Below are positions 25,587 through 34,954 of a stretch of 64,000 bases of DNA, one piece after another; position 1 is the first letter of the stretch, and every line of letters begins with the position of its first letter. The DNA comes from Fictibacillus sp. b24 (GTDB lineage Bacteria; Bacillota; Bacilli; Bacillales; Fictibacillaceae): the NCBI RefSeq assembly GCF_030348825.1, contig NZ_JAUCES010000005.1, positions 3,286,001-3,350,000 on the forward strand, given 5' to 3'. The notes beneath the pieces are model-generated. The model saw only the letters and a program-made list of their open reading frames with translations, was not told the DNA's origin and made no database searches. A program made the position numbers and the translations under genes.

Positions 25587-26480
25587 ATGAAAAAATGGAT
25601 GTTATCAGTAGGGCTAACAGCGGGACTTATTTCACTATCCGCTTGTAATAACGCTGGTGGTGCAGATTCAGAAGCCATCGTTGAATCTAAAGCTGGAGAT
25701 ATTACAAAAGAGCAATTTTACAATAAAATGAAAGAACAATACGGTGACCAAGTATTAAACCAAATGATTGACGAAATGGTACTTGAAGATAAATATAAAG
25801 TGACAGACAAAGAAATCGATAAAGAAATCGACAAGATTAAAGAAGAGCTTGGCGGTGAAGATGCTTTTAAACAAGCACTTGAGCAAAACGGCTTAGCTGA
25901 TGAAAAGCAGCTTAGAGAACGTGTAAAATCCATGCTATTAAATGAAAAAGCAGCAACAGAAGGCGTTAAGATCTCTGACGAAGAAATGAAGAAAACGTTC
26001 GACGAAAAATACAAAACAGAAGTAAAAGCTAGCCACATTCTTGTTGATGACGAGAAAACAGCGAAAGAAGTACAAAAGAAACTGAACGAAGGCGGAGACT
26101 TTGCTAAGTTAGCAGAAGAGTACTCTAAAGACCCTGGATCTAAATCTAAAGGTGGAGACCTTGGCTTCTTCGGTAAAGGGGCTATGGTTCCTGAATTTGA
26201 AAAAGTAGCATTCACGCTTGATAAAGGTGAAACGAGCGACCTTGTTAAGTCCGATTATGGCGTGCACATCATCAAAGTAACGGACAAGCGTGAAAACAAG
26301 TTCGAAGACAAGAAAGAACAAATTGAACAAGAATTGAAGCAGCAAAAAGCAAAACCAATCACTGAAATCCTAGAAAACCTTCGCAAAAAAGCGGATGTTA
26401 AAGTAAAAGATAAAGAACTAAAAGAAAAGATGGAAAAGAAAGCAGAACAACCGCAAATGCCAGAAATGCCGCAACAATAA
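25587..26480 (+). CDS. prsA: Foldase lipoprotein PrsA (parvulin-type prolyl isomerase)
   Basis: A 297-residue extracytoplasmic chaperone. The signal peptide ends in lipobox SLSACNN. N-terminal SurA-like helical region. The parvulin domain (about 145-235) has KASHILVDDEKTAKEVQKKL, FAKLAEEYSKDPGSKSKGGDLGFFGKGAMVPEFEKVAF and YGVHIIKVTD. A charged C-terminal helix ends in a Met/Pro/Gln tail. It is needed for folding of secreted proteins after Sec export. Position in the scoC-yhaI-prsA-yhaL cluster is conserved. Confidence 0.97.
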   Translation: MKKWMLSVGLTAGLISLSACNNAGGADSEAIVESKAGDITKEQFYNKMKEQYGDQVLNQMIDEMVLEDKYKVTDKEIDKEIDKIKEELGGEDAFKQALEQNGLADEKQLRERVKSMLLNEKAATEGVKISDEEMKKTFDEKYKTEVKASHILVDDEKTAKEVQKKLNEGGDFAKLAEEYSKDPGSKSKGGDLGFFGKGAMVPEFEKVAFTLDKGETSDLVKSDYGVHIIKVTDKRENKFEDKKEQIEQELKQQKAKPITEILENLRKKADVKVKDKELKEKMEKKAEQPQMPEMPQQ

Positions 26481-26495
26481 TGGCATGAAATGATG

Positions 26496-26527
26496 AAAAC
26501 CAGGCCCTTGAAGTGGTCTGGTTTTTG
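26496..26527 (+). terminator. Terminator after prsA
   Basis: AAAACCAGGCC pairs with GGTCTGGTTTTT, 15 nt after the stop. Confidence 0.88.
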
Positions 26528-26612
26528 TTTGTGATGGTTATTTGCGCTCATGCAGATGCAGCATGCACCCAGTTGGCTGCAACATCCTCTTGAAAAGAAC
26601 ATAGGAATTCGA

Positions 26613-26671
26613 ATCACATAAAAAATACACGTCATCACATAAAAAAACGGATTATCCTATAAAATGATCAA
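26613..26671. repeat. 20-21 bp tandem array, ATCACATAAAAA family (locus 1)
   Basis: Three units: ATCACATAAAAA plus ATACACGTC, ATCACATAAAAA plus AACGGATT, and a decayed ATCCTATAAAATG. The same core recurs inverted at 47954-48031. Confidence 0.7.
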
Positions 26672-26706
26672 ATCAGCAAGAAACTGTATTCCTTAGAAAG
26701 ACAGTC

Positions 26707-26736
26707 AAAAAAGACCTGCTCTTCGCAGGTCTTTTC
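26707..26736 (-). terminator. Terminator after yhaL
   Basis: AAAAGACCTGC / GCAGGTCTTTT with a short TCTTC loop, symmetric enough to work both ways. It lies just past the yhaL stop. Confidence 0.88.
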
Positions 26737-26752
26737 TTTATAGATTATTCTA

Positions 26753-27085
26753 CTATCGATCTGAACCATCATTATGATCATTTTCATCCGCAGCAGCTGC
26801 AACTAAATCTTCCGCATCATCATCTTCAGCGGGGCCTTGAGCCTTTGCTCTCTGAATACGCTCCATGTAAACTCTGCCTTCTTCTTCGATGACTCTCTGC
26901 TCGATTTCACGATCTTCCTGAAACAGCGTAACGATCCGATAACCGCTATAAATAATGCCGCAAAGGACGAAATACATCCACCATGGAGTCATAGTAAAAA
27001 AACTGCCCACTCCTGCTGAATATTCCTTTAATACAAACGCAGCAATGAGTATGGCACCGAAAAATAAAGCAGCGTATCCTTTCAT
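26753..27085 (-). CDS. yhaL: Sporulation protein YhaL family
   Basis: A 110-residue protein. The conserved YhaL part is PWWMYFVLCGIIYSGYRIVTLFQEDREIEQRVIEEEGRVYMERIQRAK, a membrane helix followed by a charged helix. Compared with my recollection of B. subtilis YhaL (about 70 aa) it has an extra N-terminal membrane helix (MKGYAALFFGAILIAAFVL) and a longer acidic tail. Location between prsA and yhaM is conserved. Role in sporulation known only genetically. Confidence 0.78.
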   Translation of the reverse strand: MKGYAALFFGAILIAAFVLKEYSAGVGSFFTMTPWWMYFVLCGIIYSGYRIVTLFQEDREIEQRVIEEEGRVYMERIQRAKAQGPAEDDDAEDLVAAAADENDHNDGSDR

Positions 27086-27149
27086 CGATTAACTCCCCCT
27101 TATTAGACAAGCTTTTAATACAGTCTATGAAGGAGCAAGATCAGATATG

Positions 27150-28505
27150 TCACGAAAGTGCAGGTTCAGCACTCGTTTCTTTTTCTGTTTCCACTTTTGA
27201 TTGAGACTGAACTTTTTTATCAAAAGCACGGAACATGAAGTAATAGATTCCCGCACTTATCACAGCTAGAGCAAAGAGAAGATAAAACGTATTCTCAAAT
27301 CCAATCCACATGGTTAACGGAATCGAAATCGGAGCAATCGTACGGCCGATTGTAAAGCGCAAACCAGCTGCTGCAAAATATTGGCCCCTCATGTTTTCTG
27401 GAGCAAGTTTTGAAATGAAACTTTCTTGAATTCCGACAACCATTAGCTCAGCCGTAGTAAAAATCACCATCGCGCCGAATAGAACCCACATCATCGTTGT
27501 GCTTCCAAACACAAGCATCGACACACCGTATAAGAGTGCAGAAAAAATGAAGACTCTTCCCTCTTTAAAGCGATTCATCCACTTGGCCATCCAAACCGTA
27601 CAAAGCGCGACCATCAATCCGTTTAGCGAGATTAAATAACCAAACACTTTTTCACCGGTTAACGATATATCCCAGTTGCCAATCGCAAATAGCGATTGCT
27701 CCGGTACCTTTTCAGTTGTATAAACAGCTAGCAGAAGATCCATCTGCATGAACGTTTGGGCAACTAGAATTCCTGCTAAGATAAAAAGCAAAAATAACTT
27801 GTCACTTGCGATTACTCGATAATCCTTCAACTGTTCACCCATCGCCTCGTACCACTTTTTATCCGCTCCCACTTTCTCGAGCACTTCTTTCTTTACTGGG
27901 ACCGTTTCACGGATATACTTCGCAAGGACGACTGCTAAAATGACACTGACCACTAAACACGCAAGCAGCAGTTCAAAACGGTATGAGAAAAAGAAGATGC
28001 TTCCCAATACAGGACCAAAAACGACAGATATATTGATGGATGTATAAAACACCGCAAACACTTCACTTCTATGTTTCTCTTCTACAACGTCTGCAATCAT
28101 TGCGTGACTAGCCGGCCAGTAAAGAGAGCCGAAAAGACCTAAAGCTGAAAACGCAATAAACGTTAAGATAGGTGAATCCATCCACGGCGAGTTAGCGAGA
28201 CAGAAAAATATAAACGTCGCTGCCTGACCCCAAGCCGAGATCACCATCATCTTCTTTCTTCCGTATTTATCCGCACAATATCCACCCACAAGGTTAGTAA
28301 TGACACCTACTACTTGTGACAGGACTAATAAAATACCCGCTGTTGTTTTTCCCATTTCATCCGAAAAATAGATCGCCATAAACGGGAAGAACATCCAAAA
28401 TAATAGATTTACAAAAAATTCTCCGATTAAACGAACTTTCAGATTAGCATCCCAATCTTTCCACTTCATGTTGTGTTCACTTCTTCCATTAGTAAATTCC
28501 GACAC
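27150..28505 (-). CDS. MFS transporter (drug-efflux type)
   Basis: A 451-residue, 12-helix major facilitator. Motif A GGYCADKYGRKKMM lies between helices 2 and 3. The long middle loop (residues about 195-230) and the wide N-terminal loop motif suggest a DHA1-type exporter; substrate unknown. The GTG start at 28505 has AGGA 7 nt upstream; an ATG 12 codons in (MKWKDWD) is the alternative. A 14-codon SD-led ORF and a terminator hairpin precede it on the same strand, suggesting attenuation control. The gene splits yhaL from yhaM. Confidence 0.9.
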   Translation of the reverse strand: MSEFTNGRSEHNMKWKDWDANLKVRLIGEFFVNLLFWMFFPFMAIYFSDEMGKTTAGILLVLSQVVGVITNLVGGYCADKYGRKKMMVISAWGQAATFIFFCLANSPWMDSPILTFIAFSALGLFGSLYWPASHAMIADVVEEKHRSEVFAVFYTSINISVVFGPVLGSIFFFSYRFELLLACLVVSVILAVVLAKYIRETVPVKKEVLEKVGADKKWYEAMGEQLKDYRVIASDKLFLLFILAGILVAQTFMQMDLLLAVYTTEKVPEQSLFAIGNWDISLTGEKVFGYLISLNGLMVALCTVWMAKWMNRFKEGRVFIFSALLYGVSMLVFGSTTMMWVLFGAMVIFTTAELMVVGIQESFISKLAPENMRGQYFAAAGLRFTIGRTIAPISIPLTMWIGFENTFYLLFALAVISAGIYYFMFRAFDKKVQSQSKVETEKETSAEPALS

Positions 28506-28583
28506 TGTTGTTTCCTATACCTGTCTTTTGAGCACTCACTTTACAAGCAGTGAATAAGAAGGGATTTTTACAGATACACACAG

Positions 28584-28632
28584 AAAAAAGCCCATGAGTA
28601 TACACGCTTACATGTGCATACCATAGGCTTTT
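28584..28632 (-). terminator. Putative attenuator terminator ahead of the MFS gene
   Basis: On the minus strand AAAAGCCTATG pairs with CATGGGCTTTT, extended after a one-base bulge by GTATGCAC / GTGTATAC. The run of six T follows. It lies 79 nt before the MFS start and about 90 nt after a short SD-led ORF. Confidence 0.75.
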
Positions 28633-28723
28633 CATTGAAAAGGCTCGGGATGACACATGGAGAGATCGCTCAAAAGTAGGTAGAATGCATAACAAAATAA
28701 GCCTTCCCAAATGGGACTAGACG

Positions 28724-28768
28724 TTATTTAGCTTGCTTTCTTACCTTACCTTGAACAATGCTTTCCAT
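28724..28768 (-). CDS. Candidate leader peptide for the MFS gene (14 aa)
   Basis: AGGAGG is followed 8 nt later by ATG and the frame MESIVQGKVRKQAK, stop. An overlapping 9-codon frame (MTHGKHCSR) starts only 2 nt after the SD and is less likely. Order SD-peptide-terminator-exporter is typical of ribosome-mediated attenuation of antibiotic-resistance genes. No database match was checked. Confidence 0.5.
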   Translation of the reverse strand: MESIVQGKVRKQAK

Positions 28769-28861
28769 GAGTCATTGCCTCCTAAAAATTCGTTTTCTTG
28801 ACTTCCAATTCCAAATTTATCACAATTCCCAGTTTTACACAATGTTTTTTTTGTCGTTGCT

Positions 28862-28946
28862 TTGTTGCTCTTGGTAGTAGTTGATTTCCGTTTCAGATGC
28901 TCCAATCAACTGGTCGAAGAAAACATTAAAAAGATTAAAGCAACAA
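28862..28946 (+). repeat. Internally deleted copy of the 187-bp element (copy F)
   Basis: Both ends are present (TTGTTGCTCTTGG..GTTGATTTCCG on the left; CCAATCAACT..AAAGCAACAA on the right) but about 100 bp of the middle is missing. The junction lies at GCT, which occurs in both arms. It sits 31 bp beyond the yhaM stop. Confidence 0.85.
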
Positions 28947-28977
28947 TTCTTTAGAAAACAGCCTTCAGAGGAGAAAC

Positions 28978-29937
28978 TTAGCTTTTCGCAAATTCCGCCT
29001 GAAACAAAGGCTTATATAACGATCTATTTTCAAGGGCAAACTGCTTATCTGTAAATTCGCCTGGCTGTACTTTTTCCAGTGCTCTGTCCATCATGTTCAT
29101 TCTAGCATCAAAATTATCGATCATATGAAGGATTTCAGCTTCACGGATGAGCGGTGCTTTAGGGCTTCCCCACTCTGGCTTACTGTGGTGGCTAAGTACA
29201 AGATGCTGAAGGACGGTAACTTCTTCACCTTCAATCTCTAACTCGTCTGCCGCCTTGCCAATTTCGTTCACCATGATCGTAATATGGCCAAGAAGCTTGC
29301 CTTCAAGCGTATAAGAAGCAGCTACAGGGCCTGATAGCTCGATGACCTTACCAAGATCATGCAGGATAATTCCTGAATATAAAAGGTCTGTGTCCAGTGA
29401 AGGATAGAGCTTGCTGAAAGCTTTTGCCATATCCAGCATGGATACAACGTGAAACGCTAGTCCAGATACAAATTCGTGGTGGTTCTTAACCGCTGCAGGG
29501 TATTCTAAGAATTCAGCTTGATGCTTCTTCAATAAGTGCCTTGTAATTCGCTGTATATTTGGATTCTTCATCTCAAATATGTATTTCGTGATTGTTTCTA
29601 CCATTGCCTCTTGTGTTAATGGAGCCGTTTCAAGAAAATCACTGATCTTAACGCCATCAAGTTCCGTTGCAGGGCGAATGGCTTTCAGCTTCAGCTGCAT
29701 TTTTCCTCTGTAGTTCCCCATCTCTCCAGATAGCTTTACGATGGCTTGAGCTGCATAAAGCTCCTCATCCTCAGGAGAACTATCCCACAATTTAGCCTCC
29801 ACATCACCTGTTTGATCTTGAAGGATCAATGTTAAAAACGGCTTCCCGTTGCTTGCCGTTCCTTTTACAGATGATTTGATTAGAAAAAAACCGTCAACCA
29901 TCTCTCCTACCTTATAAAATGCAAGTCCTTTTTTCAT
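28978..29937 (-). CDS. yhaM: 3'-5' exoribonuclease YhaM
   Basis: A 319-residue nuclease. An N-terminal OB-fold nucleic-acid-binding domain ([35 protein letters not shown]) is followed by an HD phosphohydrolase domain with H in [16 protein letters not shown] at about 189-193, and LVLSHH. YhaM degrades RNA, and also DNA in vitro, from the 3' end. Length and motif order match the family. No clear terminator follows; copy F of the repeat lies just downstream. Confidence 0.95.
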   Translation of the reverse strand: MKKGLAFYKVGEMVDGFFLIKSSVKGTASNGKPFLTLILQDQTGDVEAKLWDSSPEDEELYAAQAIVKLSGEMGNYRGKMQLKLKAIRPATELDGVKISDFLETAPLTQEAMVETITKYIFEMKNPNIQRITRHLLKKHQAEFLEYPAAVKNHHEFVSGLAFHVVSMLDMAKAFSKLYPSLDTDLLYSGIILHDLGKVIELSGPVAASYTLEGKLLGHITIMVNEIGKAADELEIEGEEVTVLQHLVLSHHSKPEWGSPKAPLIREAEILHMIDNFDARMNMMDRALEKVQPGEFTDKQFALENRSLYKPLFQAEFAKS

Positions 29938-30031
29938 ATTTCACCCCGCCTTTCTTTGCTTTAGTATAGCATATCACTCTATTTAACTACTTGCTGCAGC
30001 ACTCATCTCATAAAAATTTCAGAGGTATCTA

Positions 30032-31393
30032 TCACCTCTTTTGTTGGTCAGATGTCTGCATCTTAATTTGAAAAGCTACACCGTTTTTCGTATTTTTTGC
30101 AACTACTTTGCCCCCATGAAGTTCTGCAATCCTTTTTACGATCGCAAGGCCAAGACCAAATTGACCTTTGTTTCCTTTGCGAAACGGCTGGAAAATTTCT
30201 TCTCCTGTAACATCCGTTATCTGCTCTCCATCATTAAACACTTCGATAATAAATTCAGACCCTTTATAAAAAGCAGAGAGCCGAATTGTGTGATGTGCGT
30301 ACCGCAAAGCATTTTGTACCAAGTTATCCAGCAAAATACCCCACTGCTCTTTATCGCCATTCATCTTGTAGTGGTTGCCTGTTATCTCAAAATCAATATC
30401 TTCACGCTGATACCTAAAGCGCTCAACTATATCTTCAGCCAGATCGCCAAAGTTAAAGTTTTCTGTTGTGACTACATCAAGCTTCATTGCATCAAGCTTT
30501 GTATAATACAACATGTTCTGAACACGCTTTTCCATCCTTTCTGTCTCTCTTAAGATTACATCCATCATGTCTTCCGTGGTGTCTTTCGGCATAATTCCAT
30601 CTTTTACTGATTGAGCGTAACTCTTTATCGTCATAATTGGTGTTTTCAATTCATGTGAAGCGTGCTGAATGAACGTTTTCTGTGCAAGATCATGCCTCAA
30701 TAGATTCTGCCGCATCTCCTCAAACTGCTTTGATAGGACGTAGAATTCATCGTCCCCTTTCCAGTGAAACGGTTCCTGCCAGTTTCGTTTGGCGATCTGC
30801 TCAAACCTTTTTCCTAGTATGATGAGCGGTGATCGCAGATATCGGGCAAGCCATATCGCAGGAATGATCGAGAATATACCGGTGAACAACAAAATGAGTA
30901 CAAGTCTTAACCAAAGCCGGTTAACCATTTGATCACGATACGTGTCCCACATGTAAGAAATTAAGTACACCTTTTCGCCTTTCACATTTGTCTTCGTTGT
31001 GATCGCATAAAAGAGTGTCGCATCTTCATACGTTAATTCGTATCTTCCCTTATCGTTCTTTTGCTCGTATGCTTTTTCAGCCATTTCAACGAGTACTTCC
31101 TGCGGTACAGGGTCACCTTGTGAATTAGCATATTTGTCGACAATGAGGAAATGGCCGACATCACGGGCAGCGTTCCTTCTCTCAATAAAATCCGTTGGTG
31201 ATTCTCCTTCTTGAGGAATTTGATTTTGTGGATCCCAAACATTCTGCTGCTCATTCTCTATGATTCGATACGTTTCCTCAGTCAGCGTATCTTTAATAGA
31301 TAGCGGATAGATGATTGCCGTTAATAAACCTATTGTAAAAAGCAATAACCCGAAAGAAAGCCAGATGCGCTGGGTTAGATTTAACCGGATCAT
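30032..31393 (-). CDS. cssS: Sensor histidine kinase, CssS-like
   Basis: A 453-residue kinase with two membrane helices (about 12-32 and 165-185) flanking an extracytoplasmic domain of about 130 residues. A HAMP domain follows (ARYLRSPLIILGKRFEQIAKRNWQEPF). HisKA has HASHELKTPIMTIKSYAQSVKDGI and HATPase has LVQNALRYA and GQFGLGLAIVKRI. The sequence around NEQQ, WLARYLRSPL and SYAQSVKDGI strongly recalls B. subtilis CssS, which senses misfolded secreted protein. The start overlaps the regulator's stop (ATGA). The name is by recall, not alignment. Confidence 0.82.
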   Translation of the reverse strand: MIRLNLTQRIWLSFGLLLFTIGLLTAIIYPLSIKDTLTEETYRIIENEQQNVWDPQNQIPQEGESPTDFIERRNAARDVGHFLIVDKYANSQGDPVPQEVLVEMAEKAYEQKNDKGRYELTYEDATLFYAITTKTNVKGEKVYLISYMWDTYRDQMVNRLWLRLVLILLFTGIFSIIPAIWLARYLRSPLIILGKRFEQIAKRNWQEPFHWKGDDEFYVLSKQFEEMRQNLLRHDLAQKTFIQHASHELKTPIMTIKSYAQSVKDGIMPKDTTEDMMDVILRETERMEKRVQNMLYYTKLDAMKLDVVTTENFNFGDLAEDIVERFRYQREDIDFEITGNHYKMNGDKEQWGILLDNLVQNALRYAHHTIRLSAFYKGSEFIIEVFNDGEQITDVTGEEIFQPFRKGNKGQFGLGLAIVKRIAELHGGKVVAKNTKNGVAFQIKMQTSDQQKR

Positions 31394-32067
31394 GACGGTA
31401 TAATCCTATAGCCTGCACCATAAACTGTCTCTAAGTTTAACCTTGGCATCTTCTTGCGTACACGTCTGATCACATCATCTACAGCCCGTTCAGATCCGAA
31501 ATAATCGTCTCCCCACACATACTCTAAAATCTCTTCACGCTTACGAGATTTCCCTTTGTTTTCTATTAAATAAAGAAGAACATCAATTTCTTTTCCTGTT
31601 AAATTTATCATTTCCCCATCACGCGTAATCTTTCTAGAAATCGGATCAATCATATACCCCGTAATTTCAATAATCTGCGGAAGGCGGTTACCCGTTTCAT
31701 AGATTCTTGTTAATAGTTTTCTTACACGAATGACTAGCTCTCTAGGCATAAAGGGCTTTGCTAAATAGTCATCACTGCCCAGTTCAAGACCGACGATTCG
31801 GTCTAAATCTTGGTCTCTTGCGGAAACAAAAATAACAGGAATGTCAGAATTCTTTTTAATCTCTTTAATGATTTCATAGCCATCCATACCAGGAAGCATA
31901 ATATCTAAAATCCATAGGTGCGGTTTGTTTTCCTCAGCGGTTTTAAGTGCATCTTCCCCGTTGTGGAAAACCGAAACGCTCCAGCCCTCTTTTTCCATAT
32001 AAGCTTTCAGCACTTGCGCAAGGTCTTGCTCATCTTCTACTAAGTAAATGGAATACTCATTGGACAT
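31390..32067 (-). CDS. cssR: OmpR-family response regulator, CssR-like
   Basis: A 225-residue regulator. The receiver domain has the phospho-Asp in HLWILDIMLPGMDGY (near residue 55) and the switch Lys in LAKPFMPREL. The C-terminal winged helix carries INLTGKEIDVLLYLIENKG, REEILEYVWGDDYFGSERAVDDVIRRVRKKM and TVYGAGYR. It is close to my recollection of CssR, which activates htrA-type quality-control proteases. GGAGGGG precedes the ATG. The gene begins 20 bp after yhaN, so it is probably part of a yhaO-yhaN-cssR-cssS transcript. Confidence 0.85.
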   Translation of the reverse strand: MSNEYSIYLVEDEQDLAQVLKAYMEKEGWSVSVFHNGEDALKTAEENKPHLWILDIMLPGMDGYEIIKEIKKNSDIPVIFVSARDQDLDRIVGLELGSDDYLAKPFMPRELVIRVRKLLTRIYETGNRLPQIIEITGYMIDPISRKITRDGEMINLTGKEIDVLLYLIENKGKSRKREEILEYVWGDDYFGSERAVDDVIRRVRKKMPRLNLETVYGAGYRIIPS

Positions 32068-32087
32068 GAGTCATTCCCCTCCTTTGT

Positions 32088-34946
32088 TTACATTTCAGCG
32101 ATTACTGATTGGCTTGGCCAACGTATTAAAGGAACAGACGGAACGATTGAAGCTACATGTTTATGACAGGTAAAGAACAGAATCTGCCTTTCCTGTGCAG
32201 CTTCTTGTATGAGCTGCAGCGTGCGCCTTGTTCTTTTTTCATCAAAATTCACTGCTATGTCATCCATCAAAATCGGAAAGTCTGCAGGTCCTGCATGAGA
32301 GGCAACAGCCAAACGGATAGCCAAATAAACTTGTTCAGCTGTTCCACGGCTCAGTTCATGCGGATAAAAACGGGTTCCGTCCCCTTTTATAACCATTAGT
32401 TCGTTTTGTTCTGTGAACAGGATCGATTGATATTCACTTTCTGTTATTTTACTAAAATAAACACTTGAAGTCTCTAAAACCGCTGGCAGCTTTGTCTTTT
32501 GATAGTTTTCTTTAACTTTTGAAAGCGCGTGCTGTGCAAGACGTAAGCTCGCCCACTTCTTTACATAGCTGTTCCACTCTTCTTTTAATAGTTCATACCG
32601 ATGTAAATGTTCTGAGTAACTGCCATCCTCAAGGAGTTTCGTCAACTCCCAATCTAGTCTTCCCTTTTCTTCAACTTTCTCGGAGTATTCTCTTTGTATG
32701 TCTTCCTCATTTTTTTCCAAATTCTCTATAAGCTGGACCGTATCCTCATAATTAACCGTTACTTTTTGAGCCATTTCGTCTATTTCTTCTGATGAAAACC
32801 CTAGCGAAATCAGCTGATTATATAGTGTATCTCGTTCTTCGTTCAGCTTTATCAATCGATCATTCTCTTTCGCTCTTGTGTAGAAATCGATTTCCTTGCT
32901 GACGTTTGCTTCTTTCCATAAGTTCTTCATTTGATTCTCGATAAATGTTAGTTTTTTCAGAAGTTCTTCTTTTCGTTCAATGAGCTGCTCACAGTTTTTC
33001 ATAAGATGCTCAGCTCGTGATCTGTTTTTTAACTGTTCCTCTAGCGATGATTGAAGCGAAACAATCCATTCTTTCGTGTCGCCACTATGTTCATCTTCTA
33101 ATACAGCAGACAAGTCAGCTGCTTCATGCTCATATTCTTCTAGCTGTTCGTTTAACTCTCTCATCTTTTGAATTACCGTCTCTTTTTGCTTCAATAATTC
33201 CTTTAACTGAAGAACTCTTTTCATATAACCAGATACCAAAAGTTGATCTACAGTTCCTTTATATCTGTTTTGATTCGCCCATTGTTCAGCCCGTCCCAAA
33301 ACGGAAGCCTCTTCTACTTCTAAATAATCCAGTTGTTTCGCAAGCTGTACATAGATGCTGTTCTCGTTAGACAGCTGAGCTGCAACCTGCATCCACTGTT
33401 TTCTGTTTACTTCATCTTCTAATATCTTGTGATGTGTATGATGTGATATTTCTCCACTTGCCTGGTCCTTTTTTATATAAATAAAGGTTAAGATGAGGGC
33501 AGCAGCGAACACTATAGCACCACCTAACATAACGGATAAAGAACTCGAAGACCAGCCCGACCATATAAGCACAATAGCTGAAATAAGCGGAAGAAGTGCT
33601 GAATACAAAGAAAAGCCATTTGCTTGCTTCTTACTGTTTGCTCGCCCGTATTTCGCCAGTTCTTCTTCGGATAGCAGTAAAGTTTTTTGTTTTGCGTCTT
33701 CTTTTTCCAAACGTTCGAGCTTTAGTCTCGAATCCTTAAGTTCATCTTCTAATCTGCGTTTCTTGTCCTCTAAATGTCCAGACTGTTTAATAAGATCTTC
33801 GAGATGATGAAGAGAAGATAATGAGAGCGACAGATCTTTTAGTTCTGTTTCAGACCACGTTTCTCCGATAGCATCAAACAGCTCAGTCTCTTCCTTTTCT
33901 ATGGATTGAATGTTTCTCTCCGCATCTTGAAGCTGATTGAATTGGTGCTCATATTGTGGAAGTTTGTTAAACATCTGTTTAATTTTATTTTCATAGCGTA
34001 CTATTTTTTCATTAGTTATTAATGATTTTTTCTCTTTTTCCGCAGCAGAAAGACGGTCTTCAATGTATGTAAGTTCGCCTTTCAAAAGAGAGCATTCCTT
34101 TTGCCAATCCTCATATTTCCCGATTCCGTTTTCAGGAAAATGAATTTCTGTTGAGTCAAAAGAAAGCCATTCCGTTTTCAGTTGCTTATATCTTTCCAGT
34201 ACTGGTTTCAGTTCGAACAACCTCTTGACTGAGCGCATGTCTTTTTGCACGCCAACCAATTCTTGCTTCGTTTTTTCCAAAGACTTCTCAAGGTTCTCTT
34301 GCTTGTTTTTAATCGCAAGATAGCTCTCATTCTTGCTTTTTAAGCTCTCAAGCGTTTTCCCGACTGATTTAAGCTGATCTAATTTTTCGTTGATTATCGG
34401 TTTTTTTCCGGATTTTTTAAATAAGGCAGATTGCTTCTTCTCAAAGGACTGTTCAATTTCAAGCAGATCACGGTCACCTGAAAGAGCTGTACTTAATAAA
34501 AAGTTACCAAGTTCTTCTGACGTTAATTTGTCCAGTTTTTGCAGCCCATCAAGTCCAAAACAAAAGGCACCCGTAAATAAAGATTGCTCCATGTTGTCCA
34601 ACAACTGAATCAGAAACAATTCGTCTTTCTGCTGACCTGTTTCATTATAAATCGATACATCACCTGATACCGTGGAACCTGCTATTCTCTCAATCGTCCA
34701 CACTCCATGATTTTGATGCTCAATCGTCATTTTCCCGCCCATTCTATTTCCGTTCTTCGGTTCATAGCGGCGTTGAGACTGATTTTTTGAAGGAAAGCCA
34801 TAAAACATGCATTTTATAAAGTCCATCAATGTCGTTTTCCCGGCTTCATTTTCACCATATAGCATTTGTAAGCCGTGTTTTTCGAACGAGATCTTACAAT
34901 CCCTCAATCCTCCGAAATGATAGATATGAAGTGACACTATTTTCAT
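32088..34946 (-). CDS. yhaN: SbcC/Rad50-like ATPase YhaN
   Basis: A 952-residue protein. N-terminal ABC half with Walker A YGENEAGKTTLMDFIKCMFYG (near 31-40). Long coiled coils on both sides of a central hydrophobic hairpin (about 445-490, ALLPLISAIVLIWSG and VMLGGAIVFAAALILTFIYI). C-terminal ABC half with signature ELSRGTAEQVYLAIRLA (near 862) and Walker B PILMDDIAVNFDEKR (near 890). Partner of the YhaO nuclease in a presumed SbcCD/Mre11-Rad50-like DNA-end processing complex. The two membrane helices in place of a zinc hook suggest membrane attachment. The start lies 8 bp after yhaO. Confidence 0.92.
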   Translation of the reverse strand: MKIVSLHIYHFGGLRDCKISFEKHGLQMLYGENEAGKTTLMDFIKCMFYGFPSKNQSQRRYEPKNGNRMGGKMTIEHQNHGVWTIERIAGSTVSGDVSIYNETGQQKDELFLIQLLDNMEQSLFTGAFCFGLDGLQKLDKLTSEELGNFLLSTALSGDRDLLEIEQSFEKKQSALFKKSGKKPIINEKLDQLKSVGKTLESLKSKNESYLAIKNKQENLEKSLEKTKQELVGVQKDMRSVKRLFELKPVLERYKQLKTEWLSFDSTEIHFPENGIGKYEDWQKECSLLKGELTYIEDRLSAAEKEKKSLITNEKIVRYENKIKQMFNKLPQYEHQFNQLQDAERNIQSIEKEETELFDAIGETWSETELKDLSLSLSSLHHLEDLIKQSGHLEDKKRRLEDELKDSRLKLERLEKEDAKQKTLLLSEEELAKYGRANSKKQANGFSLYSALLPLISAIVLIWSGWSSSSLSVMLGGAIVFAAALILTFIYIKKDQASGEISHHTHHKILEDEVNRKQWMQVAAQLSNENSIYVQLAKQLDYLEVEEASVLGRAEQWANQNRYKGTVDQLLVSGYMKRVLQLKELLKQKETVIQKMRELNEQLEEYEHEAADLSAVLEDEHSGDTKEWIVSLQSSLEEQLKNRSRAEHLMKNCEQLIERKEELLKKLTFIENQMKNLWKEANVSKEIDFYTRAKENDRLIKLNEERDTLYNQLISLGFSSEEIDEMAQKVTVNYEDTVQLIENLEKNEEDIQREYSEKVEEKGRLDWELTKLLEDGSYSEHLHRYELLKEEWNSYVKKWASLRLAQHALSKVKENYQKTKLPAVLETSSVYFSKITESEYQSILFTEQNELMVIKGDGTRFYPHELSRGTAEQVYLAIRLAVASHAGPADFPILMDDIAVNFDEKRTRRTLQLIQEAAQERQILFFTCHKHVASIVPSVPLIRWPSQSVIAEM

Positions 34947-34954
34947 TTTCTCAC

